64,000 nucleotides of DNA from Psococerastis gibbosa (GCA_963971405.1 OZ020490.1:2480001-2544000); one strand, 5' to 3'; positions 48,607 through 60,515 are shown, numbered from the stretch's first letter. Program-made: numbers and translations. Notes: generated by a model from the sequence alone, not told the origin.

Positions 48607-49559
48607 CAAACAAGCCATTAATAAATCTACCCCTCGCTGACAGTCCATTGTAAGCTAAAGTGATTTTTGTTTTCGTAAATCTATCCAACACTTAGGTTGA
48701 AGCATAGTCATTATCGCATTATAGATATGTCTTAGGTTTAAAAGTTTGTTTTAAGTGATTGTATGTAAAGACATTGTTTATGAGGGAAGATTTTACTGAT
48801 CATAAGAATAATTGCACAATTATGAGCGGAGGAGCACTATCTAACGAGGGGAACTTTGTATGCAAAACATCTATAGCTCTAGATGGTGTTGTAAAATAAT
48901 ACAATTATAAAAACATAACCATACGTCATGATCGCGTTGTATATTTACATAATATGGAAGGCGAGGTTGATTCAATTACAACTGAAAACATAAAACTTTT
49001 TAAAGTGATTAAATGGTATAAAGGACAAGTCCCGTGCTGGGCAATTAATAAATCTATCCAACGCACAGGTTTAAGGGAAGTATTGATTTAGTAAACAGAT
49101 AACCGTGTGCAGATTCAAACCTGTTGAGAATCACCAGGTGCACTCAGTACACCCATCACACCAGGGGGTCCATTGTAAGCTAAGTGATTTTTGTTTTTGC
49201 ATCAGTTGCACCCGGCAATGATAAAAACTATACTGAAGCATGGTTTCGTGCTAAAAACGAACAACTTCTCCTCACTGATGACTCCACAATAAAATATCAA
49301 CAAATAAACAAACAACATTTACAATATTAAAAATGGTAGGGGGGGGGGGCCCTTTAAAAGCAAAAGTGAACATTACAATTGCAAATACAAGTAAAGAAAA
49401 AATGTACGAATTAAGTAAAAAAAAAAAAAAATTTAAACGTTAATAGAAAAACAATTGTGCAGGCAGATAACTGAAGTAATGTAGGCTAATAATAAAATAT
49501 TGGTTGACAATCGACACTGAGAGAACATCCACTTTACAGTATGTATCCCAATTTTCATT
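48607..49559. other. Palindrome arm, unassigned stretch (left; mirror 57731-58681)
   Basis: There is no gene. It contains short repeated motifs: CAGTCCATTGTAAGCTAAAG and GTCCATTGTAAGCTAAGTGA, and AATCTATCCAAC twice. There is a G-run (49339-49349) and an A-run (49418-49431). Confidence 0.6.
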
Positions 49560-50400
49560 AAGTCTAGTTGCTAAGTAGGGACGTGATGTTATTGGGGTTG
49601 GAAGAAATTAGGTATTTTATGTGTCTTGAAACTTGTTATGCTGACGGAGTCCTTTATGTTGTCCGGTAGGGAATTGTACAATGGAATAGACTTATACATA
49701 ATATGCGAATGCATAAAGTGTTCCGTATTCGGTTTCAAAGTTTTTAGGTTGCGTCCGGTACCAAGTCTGGTATTAATGTTATGATGGACGAAATCACCTT
49801 GCCCAAGAATGGTTTTTGCCCTTTTTAAATCGAAAAAGTAGAAGTTGTTTTGCACATAGCAATGGCAATGGGAGGGCATTGAATTCCTGAAAAAGAAGAT
49901 TTGAAGGGTAGCGGCGAGGCTTCCCTATAGCTACCCTGATGGCTATTCTTACATCAGTTTCTAGGGAGCATGTATGGGAAGAGTGAGCACCACCCCAGGC
50001 TAATATGCTATATTGGAAAATTGATTGGACTAAAGCATGATAAACTTACCTTACAGAGTGTCAACGTTAAGTGTACACCTTAGCATCCTTAATTTGTTAT
50101 AGGTTCTTCTAATTCGTTTTGATGTTAGGAGGATTTGTTCATACCACTTGAGATGATTATCAATGGTAACGCCTAAATATTTAATAGTATTTGCTTTTGC
50201 GATTATCTGACATGTGCATGGATTAAGGTTGCAATTATTATGGAGTATTAAACTGAGATAGAATAGAATAGAAGAATAGAATAATGTATTTCGTTCCTTC
50301 AATAATACATATACATGCACACCAATATAATGAGGTAGGGGTGGCCCAAAGGATTTCTCCCGTGCTGGGGACCCCATTAATACTATAATAACTAAGCTAA
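49560..50400 (-). pseudogene. CR1/Jockey-like LINE reverse-transcriptase fragment (left arm)
   Basis: Minus-strand frames give TIKYLGVTIDNHLKW and RIRRTYNKLRMLR (50377-50051), then a stop, then the end of the ORF with MYKSIPLYNSLPDNIKDS and SITSFKTHKIPNF (49879-49589). This is the post-core region and tail of a non-LTR reverse transcriptase. Catalytic motifs are absent and stops interrupt it. It runs opposite to the virus-like pieces beside it. Confidence 0.8.
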
Positions 50401-50798
50401 AACTTTATCGATAATAATTAATTTTATGTAGACTCTAAGTAACATCACTAAGTAAGGAAATAAGTAAGATCATATACTAAGATGGTTTATCACTCTGTTG
50501 AATCCGGGGTTGTTATGCTAACGCACTATTGCTGGAAGATTTCTTAGTTGATTTTGGGACAGATGAAAGCTAATTTTACTAATGAATTTTTTTTTTGTTG
50601 TAGATTTTTTTTTATGAACTCAGGAAGGCTGTTATATAATGGAACTGATAGGTAAATGTGAGAATGTGGGAAAAGGGCAGTGTTATGATTGGGTATCTGA
50701 AGATTGCGACCAACACCAAGTCCAGTATAGCTAAAACTATGGAAGAATATATAGCCTTCAGTATTGGAGAGTTATGCTTTTAAGACACTTACCAATTT

Positions 50799-51915
50799 AT
50801 GGCCTCCTCATTAGATTCAGTAGTTAAAAATCTTGTTGATGCGGATAAAAATAAATTTAAAATTATGAAAACATGTTTTGTGGATGAAAAATTAGACTTG
50901 ATGTTGAGGAAGGGTGTCTTACCCTATGAATATATAACGCACGAGTCACAATTTAATGAGGAACACTTACCTACAATCATTGCATTTTTTTTTTCTTTTT
51001 TTAGTCAATTAACTCAAGAGTGGATTTCACAAGAAAAATATGAACATGCTCAAAAGGTGTGGAATGCTTTTGATATAAAGAATTTAGAAGAATACCAAGA
51101 CTTGAATGTATTAAACAACACCCTTCTCTTTTGCAATGTTTTTGAAGCCTTTAGAGCCTAATGTTTTGAAAACGATAACCTCGAAATTTGTCACATGTAC
51201 ACTGCACCAGGGCTAGCTCTTCAGAGCTGTCTGAAAATATTAGTGGGTTTCGCTGGATGGAGGAGGAAGAAATCAAAAAATTTTAATGTAATGCTCGCAC
51301 CTAATGAGGACGATGATGGCTTCATATTACATGTGGACTTGGAATATCCACAAAAATTACATGATTTACATAATGAATACCCACTAGCAGCTGAACATTG
51401 TGTTGTAACTTCAGACATGATTTCTCCATATTGCAAGGAATTTCTCGCTGAAAATAATATATCTTTAACATCCACCATCTCAATGCTTATTCCCAACTTA
51501 AACGATAAACATAACTATATAATACATTATCGAAATTTGAAGCAATGTTTAGAATTGGCATTAAAATTAAAATGTATACATAAAATTTTAGCTTTTAAGC
51601 AAAGCGCTTGGATGCGACCCTTTATCGATTTTAATTAGCTTGTATAATGATTTCGAGAAGGATTTTTATAAATTGAAAATTAATAGTATGTATGGGAAGA
51701 CAATGGAGAATGTTAGAAATCACGCAAAATTATAGTTAGTTAACACTGGCAAACGAGCTAGCAAACTTATCTCATCCCCTGCATTTAAAGATTTTAGGAT
51801 TTTTTCAAACGATTTAATAGCAGTCCGATCAAAAAAAAAAAAAAATAATAATAATAATATTTTGCTAAACAAACCAATACTTATTGGTCTAACCGTTCTC
51901 GAGCTATCCAAGGTA
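50799..51915 (+). pseudogene. Broken family-B DNA polymerase, Polinton-like (left arm)
   Basis: The first open piece (50799-51161) has a hydrophilic ELP-like region and KYEHAQKVWNAFD, LNVLNNTLLFCNVFEAF. After an in-frame TAA at 51159-51161 the same frame goes on (51195-51638) with MYTAPGLAL, DLEYPQKLHDLH and YIIHYRNLKQCLELALKL, ending MRPFIDFN. Later, in another frame, are KINSMYGKTMEN (motif B-like, near 51660-51715) and NKPILIGLTVLELSK (near 51865-51915). This order matches protein-primed (organellar/viral type, PF03175-like) DNA polymerases. The middle of the polymerase, between APGLA and DLEYP, looks deleted, and the YxDTDS metal-binding motif is missing because the sequence changes identity first. 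It is clearly non-functional. Confidence 0.82.
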
Positions 51916-51955
51916 GTTAAGTACGAATTTCATTATAACTTTGTAAAACAAAAGT

Positions 51956-52461
51956 ATGGTGATAAATGATGAAATTCGCATACCAATCCATCAACAAGAT
52001 ATACTTATTACTCTACCATGTGAAAGCCGACTGCATATTGAAGGTGTGCTGGAAAAAGGTGTGACAACAATTGCTTATCAAGGTGAAGACTGGCTTAGCG
52101 CTAATGCTATGGCACACTTATTCTCCGAAATATGCTATGAACTCAATGGAATAACTGTTGATCATGTGCGAAACCCTGTGCGAATGATTTCTTCAAGTGA
52201 AAAACCACGGTTTGATATTATTGGCTTCCAAGCAGCACGAGCAGATGATATTTGAAAGACGCTACTGCCTTCGATCAATGTGCTGTACGACAAATGCAAC
52301 TATTCCTCGGCTCAGAATGCTATCCATACCATCCGCTACAGGCGAACTTCAACAAAAAGGTTGTTGCTGTATTGTATGAACATTTTCTCAATTTCCGGAA
52401 ACAATACTACATGCAGGATGAAGCATCCCCGAACGTTTCCCGGGTCATTATCGCATTATAG
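51956..52461 (+). pseudogene. Broken double-jelly-roll capsid-like gene (left arm)
   Basis: Frame 51956-52255 includes GEDWLSANAMAH, SSSEKPRFDIIGFQAAR and stops at DDI. A second frame (52252-52461) overlaps it and carries DATAFDQC, QLFLGSECYPYHPL and VAVLYEHFLNFRKQYY. The EKPRF..FQ, D-x-FD and YPY-x-x-L motifs are those of the double-jelly-roll-like proteins that accompany protein-primed polymerases in Polinton-like elements of invertebrates. This is an assignment from motif recognition only. The copy is 5'-truncated and frameshifted, and it is fused to the end of the polymerase relic without the intervening genes. Confidence 0.65.
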
Positions 52462-52720
52462 ATATGTCTTAGGTTTAAAAGTTTGTTTTAAGTGATTGTA
52501 TGTAAAGACATTGATTTCTTTTAAAATATGTGTATTATAAAATTTGTATATCATAAAATGGTTTACATTCGTTTAGCTCATGGTCATTATTGTATTATAG
52601 ATAAGTCTTAGGCTTAAAAGCTTGTTTTAAGTGATTGTATGAAAAGACATTGATTTCTTTTAAAATATGTGTATTATAAAATTTGTATATCATAAAATGG
52701 TTTACATTCATTTACAATAG
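52445..52720 (+). repeat. Two-copy tandem repeat after the capsid-like relic (left arm)
   Basis: TCATTATCGCATTATAGATA (52445) recurs at 52584 as TCATTATTGTATTATAGATA, period 139. Both continue with AAGTGATTGTATG, AAGACATTGATTTC and ATAAAATTTGTATATC. A third partial copy lies at 48709-48779. The right arm has the mirror image at 54566-54841. Confidence 0.75.
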
Positions 52721-52917
52721 TTGATGTACAATACCAGTTAAAGGTACATATTCATATAAGCAGTCGCTGATGAGTAGACAGTCCCTTTATTTGCCATGCA
52801 GACAACCCTTTATATATTGGAGTGCATAAGGTTGGTGGCCATTTTAGTCCCCCTCGCATTAAGATTATGACACATCGCTATTAATTCAGGTACGCCGATA
52901 TAATAAGTGCACTCAGC

Positions 52918-53641
52918 ATCTTAAAAGAAATGTATTAATCCCACAATAGGTGTTCAATATACCCACCAGCCGTGTTTATAAAAATGAATTTTCAATAATC
53001 CCAACTAAGTCTCAGTTTCTCACAATAGGTGTGCAATATACCAGGCAGTCGTGTTTTCTATATTAGATTTAGTTACATTGGGCTAGGACAGGTTAAGTTA
53101 TAATATTAGGCTAGGTTAAATTTTTATATCAAGTTAGGGTAGGTTACATTGGATTAGGATAGGCCAGATTAGGTTACATTGGGTTAGGTTAGCTGTTTAC
53201 CTAGATTAAATTCATCATTTTTTTTTAACAAAAATATTTTTTATATCAAATAAATATGATGTTAAGTTAGGTTACATTGAATTAGGATAGGTTAGATTAG
53301 GTTACATTGGATTAGGATAGGCCAGATTAGGTTACATTGGGTTAGGTTAGCTGTTTACCTAGATTAAATTCATCATTTTTTTTAACAAAAATATTATTAT
53401 ATCAAATAAATATGATCTTAAGTTAGGTTACATTGAATTAGGATAGGTTAGATTAGGTTACATTGGATTAGGATAGGCCAGATTAGGTTACATTGGGTTA
53501 GGTTAGCTGTTTACCTAGATTCAATTCATCATTTTTTTAACAAAAATATTATTATATCAAATAAATATGATGTTAAGTTAGGTTACATTGAATTAGGATA
53601 GGTTAGATTAGGTTACATTGGGTTAGGATAGGTTAAGTTAG
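52918..53641 (+). repeat. Arm-terminal direct repeat, left arm inner copy
   Basis: Same start as 48183, then the TTAGG-like block is present three times (CTGTTTACCTAGATT at 53193, 53351 and 53507; period 156-158). It runs straight into the palindrome centre. Confidence 0.88.
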
Positions 53642-53644
53642 CGG

Positions 53645-54373
53645 CTAACTCAACCTATCCTAACCCAATGTAACCTAATCTAACCTATCCTAATTCAATG
53701 TAACCTAACTTAACATCATATTTATTTGATATAATAATATTTTTGTTAAAAAAATGATGAATTGAATCTAGGTAAACAGCTAACCTAACCCAATGTAACC
53801 TAATCTGGCCTATCCTAATCCAATGTAACCTAATCTAACCTATCCTAATTCAATGTAACCTAACTTAAGATCATATTTATTTGATATAATAATATTTTTG
53901 TTAAAAAAAATGATGAATTTAATCTAGGTAAACAGCTAACCTAACCCAATGTAACCTAATCTGGCCTATCCTAATCCAATGTAACCTAATCTAACCTATC
54001 CTAATTCAATGTAACCTAACTTAACATCATATTTATTTGATATAAAAAATATTTTTGTTAAAAAAAAATGATGAATTTAATCTAGGTAAACAGCTAACCT
54101 AACCCAATGTAACCTAATCTGGCCTATCCTAATCCAATGTAACCTACCCTAACTTGATATAAAAATTTAACCTAGCCTAATATTATAACTTAACCTGTCC
54201 TAGCCCAATGTAACTAAATCTAATATAGAAAACACGACTGCCTGGTATATTGCACACCTATTGTGAGAAACTGAGACTTAGTTGGGATTATTGAAAATTC
54301 ATTTTTATAAACACGGCTGGTGGGTATATTGAACACCTATTGTGGGATTAATACATTTCTTTTAAGATGCTGA
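53645..54373 (-). repeat. Arm-terminal direct repeat, right arm inner copy
   Basis: Mirror image of 52918-53641, here read as CCTAA-rich sequence, again with three copies of the ~157-bp block. Confidence 0.88.
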
Positions 54374-54824
54374 GTGCACTTATTATATCGGCGTACCTGA
54401 ATTAATAGCGATGTGTCATAATCTTAATGCGAGGGGGACTAAAATGGCCACCAACCTTATGCACTCCAATATATAAAGGGTTGTCTGCATGGCAAATAAA
54501 GGGACTGTCTACTCATCAGCGACTGCTTATATGAATATGTACCTTTAACTGGTATTGTACATCAACTATTGTAAATGAATGTAAACCATTTTATGATATA
54601 CAAATTTTATAATACACATATTTTAAAAGAAATCAATGTCTTTTCATACAATCACTTAAAACAAGCTTTTAAGCCTAAGACTTATCTATAATACAATAAT
54701 GACCATGAGCTAAACGAATGTAAACCATTTTATGATATACAAATTTTATAATACACATATTTTAAAAGAAATCAATGTCTTTACATACAATCACTTAAAA
54801 CAAACTTTTAAACCTAAGACATAT

Positions 54825-55330
54825 CTATAATGCGATAATGACCCGGGAAACGTTCGGGGATGCTTCATCCTGCATGTAGTATTGTTTCCGGAAATTGAGA
54901 AAATGTTCATACAATACAGCAACAACCTTTTTGTTGAAGTTCGCCTGTAGCGGATGGTATGGATAGCATTCTGAGCCGAGGAATAGTTGCATTTGTCGTA
55001 CAGCACATTGATCGAAGGCAGTAGCGTCTTTCAAATATCATCTGCTCGTGCTGCTTGGAAGCCAATAATATCAAACCGTGGTTTTTCACTTGAAGAAATC
55101 ATTCGCACAGGGTTTCGCACATGATCAACAGTTATTCCATTGAGTTCATAGCATATTTCGGAGAATAAGTGTGCCATAGCATTAGCGCTAAGCCAGTCTT
55201 CACCTTGATAAGCAATTGTTGTCACACCTTTTTCCAGCACACCTTCAATATGCAGTCGGCTTTCACATGGTAGAGTAATAAGTATATCTTGTTGATGGAT
55301 TGGTATGCGAATTTCATCATTTATCAGCAT
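54825..55330 (-). pseudogene. Broken double-jelly-roll capsid-like gene (right arm)
   Basis: Mirror of 51956-52461, with the same frameshift and stop. One codon differs at the start of the open piece (Leu here, Val in the left arm). Confidence 0.65.
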
Positions 55331-55371
55331 ACTTTTGTTTTACAAAGTTATAATGAAATTCGTACTTAACT

Positions 55372-56489
55372 ACCTTGGATAGCTCGAGAACGGTTAGACC
55401 AATAAGTATTGGTTTGTTTAGCAAAATATTATTATTATTTTTTTTTTTTTTTTGATCGGACTGCTATTAAATCGTTTGAAAAAATCCTAAAATCTTTAAA
55501 TGCAGGGGATGAGATAAGTTTGCTAGCTCGTTTGCCAGTGTTAACTAACTATAATTTTGCGTGATTTCTAACATTCTCCATTGTCTTCCCATACATACTA
55601 TTAATTTTCAATTTATAAAAATCCTTCTCGAAATCATTACAAGCTAATTAAAATCGATAAAGGGTCGCATCCAAGCGCTTTGCTTAAAAGCTAAAATTTT
55701 ATGTATACATTTTAATTTTAATGCCAATTCTAAACATTGCTTCAAATTTCGATAATGTATTATATAGTTATGTTTATCGTTTAAGTTGGGAATAAGCATT
55801 GAGATGGTGGATGTTAAAGATATATTATTTTCAGCGAGAAATTCCTTGCAATATGGAGAAATCATGTCTGAAGTTACAACACAATGTTCAGCTGCTAGTG
55901 GGTATTCATTATGTAAATCATGTAATTTTTGTGGATATTCCAAGTCCACATGTAATATGAAGCCATCATCGTCCTCATTAGGTGCGAGCATTACATTAAA
56001 ATTTTTTGATTTCTTCCTCCTCCATCCAGCGAAACCCACTAATATTTTCAGACAGCTCTGAAGAGCTAGCCCTGGTGCAGTGTACATGTGACAAATTTCG
56101 AGGTTATCGTTTTCAAAACATTAGGCTCTAAAGGCTTCAAAAACATTGCAAAAGAGAAGGGTGTTGTTTAATACATTCAAGTCTTGGTATTCTTCTAAAT
56201 TCTTTATATCAAAAGCATTCCACACCTTTTGAGCATGTTCATATTTTTCTTGTGAAATCCACTCTTGAGTTAATTGACTAAAAAAAGAAAAAAAAAAAAA
56301 AAATGCAATGATTGTAGGTAAGTGTTCCTCATTAAATTGTGACTCGTGCGTTATATATTCATAGGGTAAGACACCCTTCCTCAACATCAAGTCTAATTTT
56401 TCATCCACAAAACATGTTTTCATAATTTTAAATTTATTTTTATCCGCATCAACAAGATTTTTAACTACTGAATCTAATGAGGAGGCCAT
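55372..56489 (-). pseudogene. Broken family-B DNA polymerase, Polinton-like (right arm)
   Basis: Mirror of the left-arm copy: pieces 56489-56121 and 56087-55644 on the minus strand, then the motif-B-like piece around 55620. The breaks are the same. The first piece is two codons longer because of a longer homopolymer near 56290. Shared breaks mean the decay preceded the inverted duplication. Confidence 0.82.
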
Positions 56490-56888
56490 AAATTGGTAAG
56501 TGTCTTAAAAGCATAACTCTCCAATACTGAAGGCTATATATTCTTCCATAGTTTTAGCTATACTGGACTTGGTGTTGGTCGCAATCTTCAGATACCCAAT
56601 CATAACACTACCCTTTTCACACATTCTCACATTTACCTATCAGTTCCATTATATAACAGCCTTCCTGAGTTCATAAAAAAAAATCTACAACAAAAAAAAA
56701 ATTCATTAGTAAAATTAGCTTTCATCTGTCCCAAAATCAACTAAGAAATCTTCCAGCAATAGTGCGTTAGCATAACAACCCCGGATTCAACAGAGTGATA
56801 AACCATCTTAGTATATGATCTTACTTATTTCCTTACTTAGTGATGTTACTTAGAGTCTACATAAAATTAATTATTATCGATAAAGTTT

Positions 56889-57730
56889 TAGCTTAGTTAT
56901 TATAGTATTAATGGGGTCCCCAGCACGGGAGAAATCCTTTGGGCCACCCCTACCTCATTATATTGGTGTGCATGTATATGTATTATTGAAGGAACGAAAT
57001 ACATTATTCTATTCTTCTATTCTATTCTATCTCAGTTTAATACTCCATAATAATTGCAACCTTAATCCATGCACATGTCAGATAATCGCAAAAGCAAATA
57101 CTATTAAATATTTAGGCGTTACCATTGATAATCATCTCAAGTGGTATGAACAAATCCTCCTAACATCAAAACGAATTAGAAGAACCTATAACAAATTAAG
57201 GATGCTAAGGTGTACACTTAACGTTGACACTCTGTAAGGTAAGTTTATCATGCTTTAGTCCAATCAATTTTCCAATATAGCATATTAGCCTGGGGTGGTG
57301 CTCACTCTTCCCATACATGCTCCCTAGAAACTGATGTAAGAATAGCCATCAGGGTAGCTATAGGGAAGCCTCGCCGCTACCCTTCAAATCTTCTTTTTCA
57401 GGAATTCAATGCCCTCCCATTGCCATTGCTATGTGCAAAACAACTTCTACTTTTTCGATTTAAAAAGGGCAAAAACCATTCTTGGGCAAGGTGATTTCGT
57501 CCATCATAACATTAATACCAGACTTGGTACCGGACGCAACCTAAAAACTTTGAAACCGAATACGGAACACTTTATGCATTCGCATATTATGTATAAGTCT
57601 ATTCCATTGTACAATTCCCTACCGGACAACATAAAGGACTCCGTCAGCATAACAAGTTTCAAGACACATAAAATACCTAATTTCTTCCAACCCCAATAAC
57701 ATCACGTCCCTACTTAGCAACTAGACTTAA
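56889..57730 (+). pseudogene. CR1/Jockey-like LINE reverse-transcriptase fragment (right arm)
   Basis: Mirror copy of 49560-50400 with the same two broken frames (56911-57237 and 57409-57699) and the same KYLGVTIDNHLKW motif. Confidence 0.8.
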
Positions 57731-58681
57731 TGAAAATTGGGATACATAATGTAAAGTGGATGTTCTCTCAGTGTCGATTGTCAACCAATATTTTATTATT
57801 AGCCTACATTACTTCAGTTATCTGCCTGCACAATTGTTTTTTCTATTAACGTTTAAATTTTTTTTTTTTTTTTACTTAATTCGTACATTTTTTCTTTACT
57901 TGTATTTGCAATTGTAATGTTCACTTTTGCTTTTAAAGGGCCCCCCCCCCTACCATTTTTAATATTGTAAATGTTGTTTGTTTATTTGTTGATATTTTAT
58001 TGTGGAGTCATCAGTGAGGAGAAGTTGTTCGTTTTTAGCACGAAACCATGCTTCAGTATAGTTTTTATCATTGCCGGGTGCAACTGATGCAAAAACAAAA
58101 ATCACTTAGCTTACAATGGACCCCCTGGTGTGATGGGTGTACTGAGTGCACCTGGTGATTCTCAACAGGTTTGAATCTGCACACGGTTATCTGTTTACTA
58201 AATCAATACTTCCCTTAAACCTGTGCGTTGGATAGATTTATTAATTGCCCAGCACGGGACTTGTCCTTTATACCATTTAATCACTTTAAAAAGTTTTATG
58301 TTTTCAGTTGTAATTGAATCAACCTCGCCTTCCATATTATGTAAATATACAACGCGATCATGACGTATGGTTATGTTTTTATAATTGTATTATTTTACAA
58401 CACCATCTAGAGCTATAGATGTTTTGCATACAAAGTTCCCCTCGTTAGATAGTGCTCCTCCGCTCATAATTGTGCAATTATTCTTATGATCAGTAAAATC
58501 TTCCCTCATAAACAATGTCTTTACATACAATCACTTAAAACAAACTTTTAAACCTAAGACATATCTATAATGCGATAATGACTATGCTTCAACCTAAGTG
58601 TTGGATAGATTTACGAAAACAAAAATCACTTTAGCTTACAATGGACTGTCAGCGAGGGGTAGATTTATTAATGGCTTGTTT

Positions 58682-59106
58682 GTGGCTAACTCAACCTATC
58701 CTTACCCAATGTAACCTAATCTAACCTATCCTAATTCAATGTAACCTAACTTAACATCATATTTATTTGATATAAAAATATTTTTGTTAAAAAAAATGAT
58801 GAATTTAATCTAGGTAAACAGCTAACCTAACCCAATGTAACCTAATCTGGCCTATCCTAATCCAATGTAACCTACCCTAACTTGATATAAAAATTTAACC
58901 TAGCCTAATATTATAACTTAACCTGTCCTAGCCCAATGTAACTAAATCTAACATAGAAAACACGACTGCCTGGTATATTGCACACCCATTGTTAGAAACT
59001 GAGACTTAGTTGGGATTATTGAAAATTCATTTTTATAAACATGGTTGGTGGGTATATTGAACACCTATTGTGGGATTAATACATTTCTTTTAAGATACTG
59101 AGTGCA
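58682..59106 (-). repeat. Arm-terminal direct repeat, right arm outer copy
   Basis: Mirror image of 48183-48606 with one block. It ends CTTTTAAGATACTGAGTGCA just inside the outer palindrome boundary. Confidence 0.85.
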
Positions 59107-59229
59107 ACGCCGAGTCCCACCCTTACCGTCTATCATTCGTGGGTAGTCCACTGTTTCAAATTAGGTAATTAATATGTGCATTATTCAATGGCGCTCACCC
59201 TCACTGGTCTATCTATCCCTGTCTCCCAT

Positions 59230-60080
59230 TAGCTCAAGCGTGTTCATCGATGTAAATGTAGCTGATAAAAAATTAATAAGAAAAAACTTATATTAATTTA
59301 TTTTAAGGTTTTTAAATACTATGGGTGTCTATATTTAGCTTATCTTCACTCAATGTAGTGTACTTAACATTATGCATTAGCTCAAGCGTGGTCATCGATG
59401 TAAATTTAGCTGATAATAAATAATTAAGAAAAAACTTATATTAATTTATTTTACGGTCTTTAAATACTATGGGTGTCTATATTTAGCTTATGTTTACTCA
59501 ATGTAGTGTACTAAACATTATGCATTAGCTCAAGCGTGTTCATCGATGTAAATATTGCTGATAAAAATTAATAAGAAAAAAACTTATATTAATTTATTTA
59601 ACGGTCTTCAAATACTATGGGTGTCTATATTTAGCTTATGTTTACTTAATGTAGTGTACTTAACATTATTAATTAGCACAATCGTGTTCACCGATGTAAA
59701 TTTATCTGATAATAAATAATTAAGAAAAAAACTTATATTAATTTATTTTACGGTCTTTAAATACTATGGGTGTCTATATTTAGCTTATGTTTACTTATTG
59801 TAGTGTACTTAACATTATGCATTAGCTCAAGCGTGGTCATCGATGTAAATTTAGCTGATAATAAATAATTAAGAAAAAACTTATATTAATTTATTTTACG
59901 GTCTTTAAATACTATGGGTGTCTATATTTAGCTTATGTTTACTCAATGTAGTGTACTAAACATTATGCATTAGCTCAAGCGTGTTCATCGATGTAAATAT
60001 AGCTGATAAAAAAAAATTTATATTAATTTATTTTAAGGTTTTTAAATACTACGGGTGTCTATATTTAGCTTATGTTTACC
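59230..60080. repeat. 148-bp AT-rich satellite, 6 copies
   Basis: CATCGATGTAAAT-type starts at 59245, 59393, 59541, 59689, 59838 and 59986, a period of 148-149. Each unit has CTTATATTAATTTATTT and CTATGGGTGTCTATATTTAG. Monomers 2 and 5 appear identical along their length while neighbours differ, giving a higher-order period of about 445 bases. The last monomer is truncated. Confidence 0.9.
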
Positions 60081-60087
60081 TGGGTTA

Positions 60088-60175
60088 TAAAAAAAAAACA
60101 ATCATAGTGCCATAGAAAGACCACCCACGAAGAAGAAAGAAGAAGAAGAAAGAAATGTTTTAATTCAATTACACC

Positions 60176-60238
<63 letters not shown>

Positions 60239-60316
60239 TAACTCTATCTCACAAATTAGTAATTATAAAAAAAAAAAAAAAAAACGATCATGGTGCCATA
60301 GAAAGACCACCCACGG
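60088..60316. repeat. Duplicated A-tract segment with poly-A and AT microsatellite
   Basis: CATAGTGCCATAGAAAGACC at about 60104 recurs as CATGGTGCCATAGAAAGACC at about 60288, each after an A-run. Between them are GAAGAA repeats, about 44 A (60179-60222) and an AT run (60223-60240). Confidence 0.85.
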
Positions 60317-60515
60317 GTCTCGACGGGGGGGATAAGCGCCAGAACCTCAGACCACCCACGAGGGGTAGCATGACGGGGGGTGGGGTAGATGGGGTAGCTC
60401 GACGGGGGGTGGGGTAAGCGCCAGAAACTCAGACCACCCACGAGGGGTAGCATGACGGGGGGTGGGGTAGATGGGGTAGCTCGACGGGGGGTGGGGTAAG
60501 CGCCAGAAACCCCCT
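60295..60515. repeat. 82-bp G-rich tandem repeat next to FAR acceptor
   Basis: Units begin ACCACCCACGAGGGGTAGCA at 60351 and 60433; a shortened unit precedes at 60307. Each contains GACGGGGGGTGGGGTAGATG and GGTAAGCGCCAGAA. Four or more G-runs per unit could form G-quadruplexes on the + strand. The array ends about 18 bases before the FAR acceptor. Confidence 0.88.

Larger units (their letters stand above)
48142..59147. repeat. 11-kb near-perfect palindrome (inverted repeat)
   Basis: The left arm 48142-53641 is the reverse complement of the right arm 53645-59147, with a centre at 53643 and a spacer of only 1-3 bases. Outer ends are ACTACCCACGAATGATAGAC and GTCTATCATTCGTGGGTAGT. The arms differ by a few substitutions and homopolymer length changes: GTG against CTG in codon 2 near 51958/55329, a TA insertion near 51645, and T-run lengths near 50990/56290. 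Net length differs by only about 3 bases. Each arm holds direct repeats at both ends, a LINE piece and broken virus-like genes, listed separately. Confidence 0.95.

Noticed and set aside
48142..59147. CRISPR array or bacterial contamination in the palindrome
   Set aside because: No regular repeat-spacer structure. The LINE and TTAGG-like sequence show it is eukaryotic.
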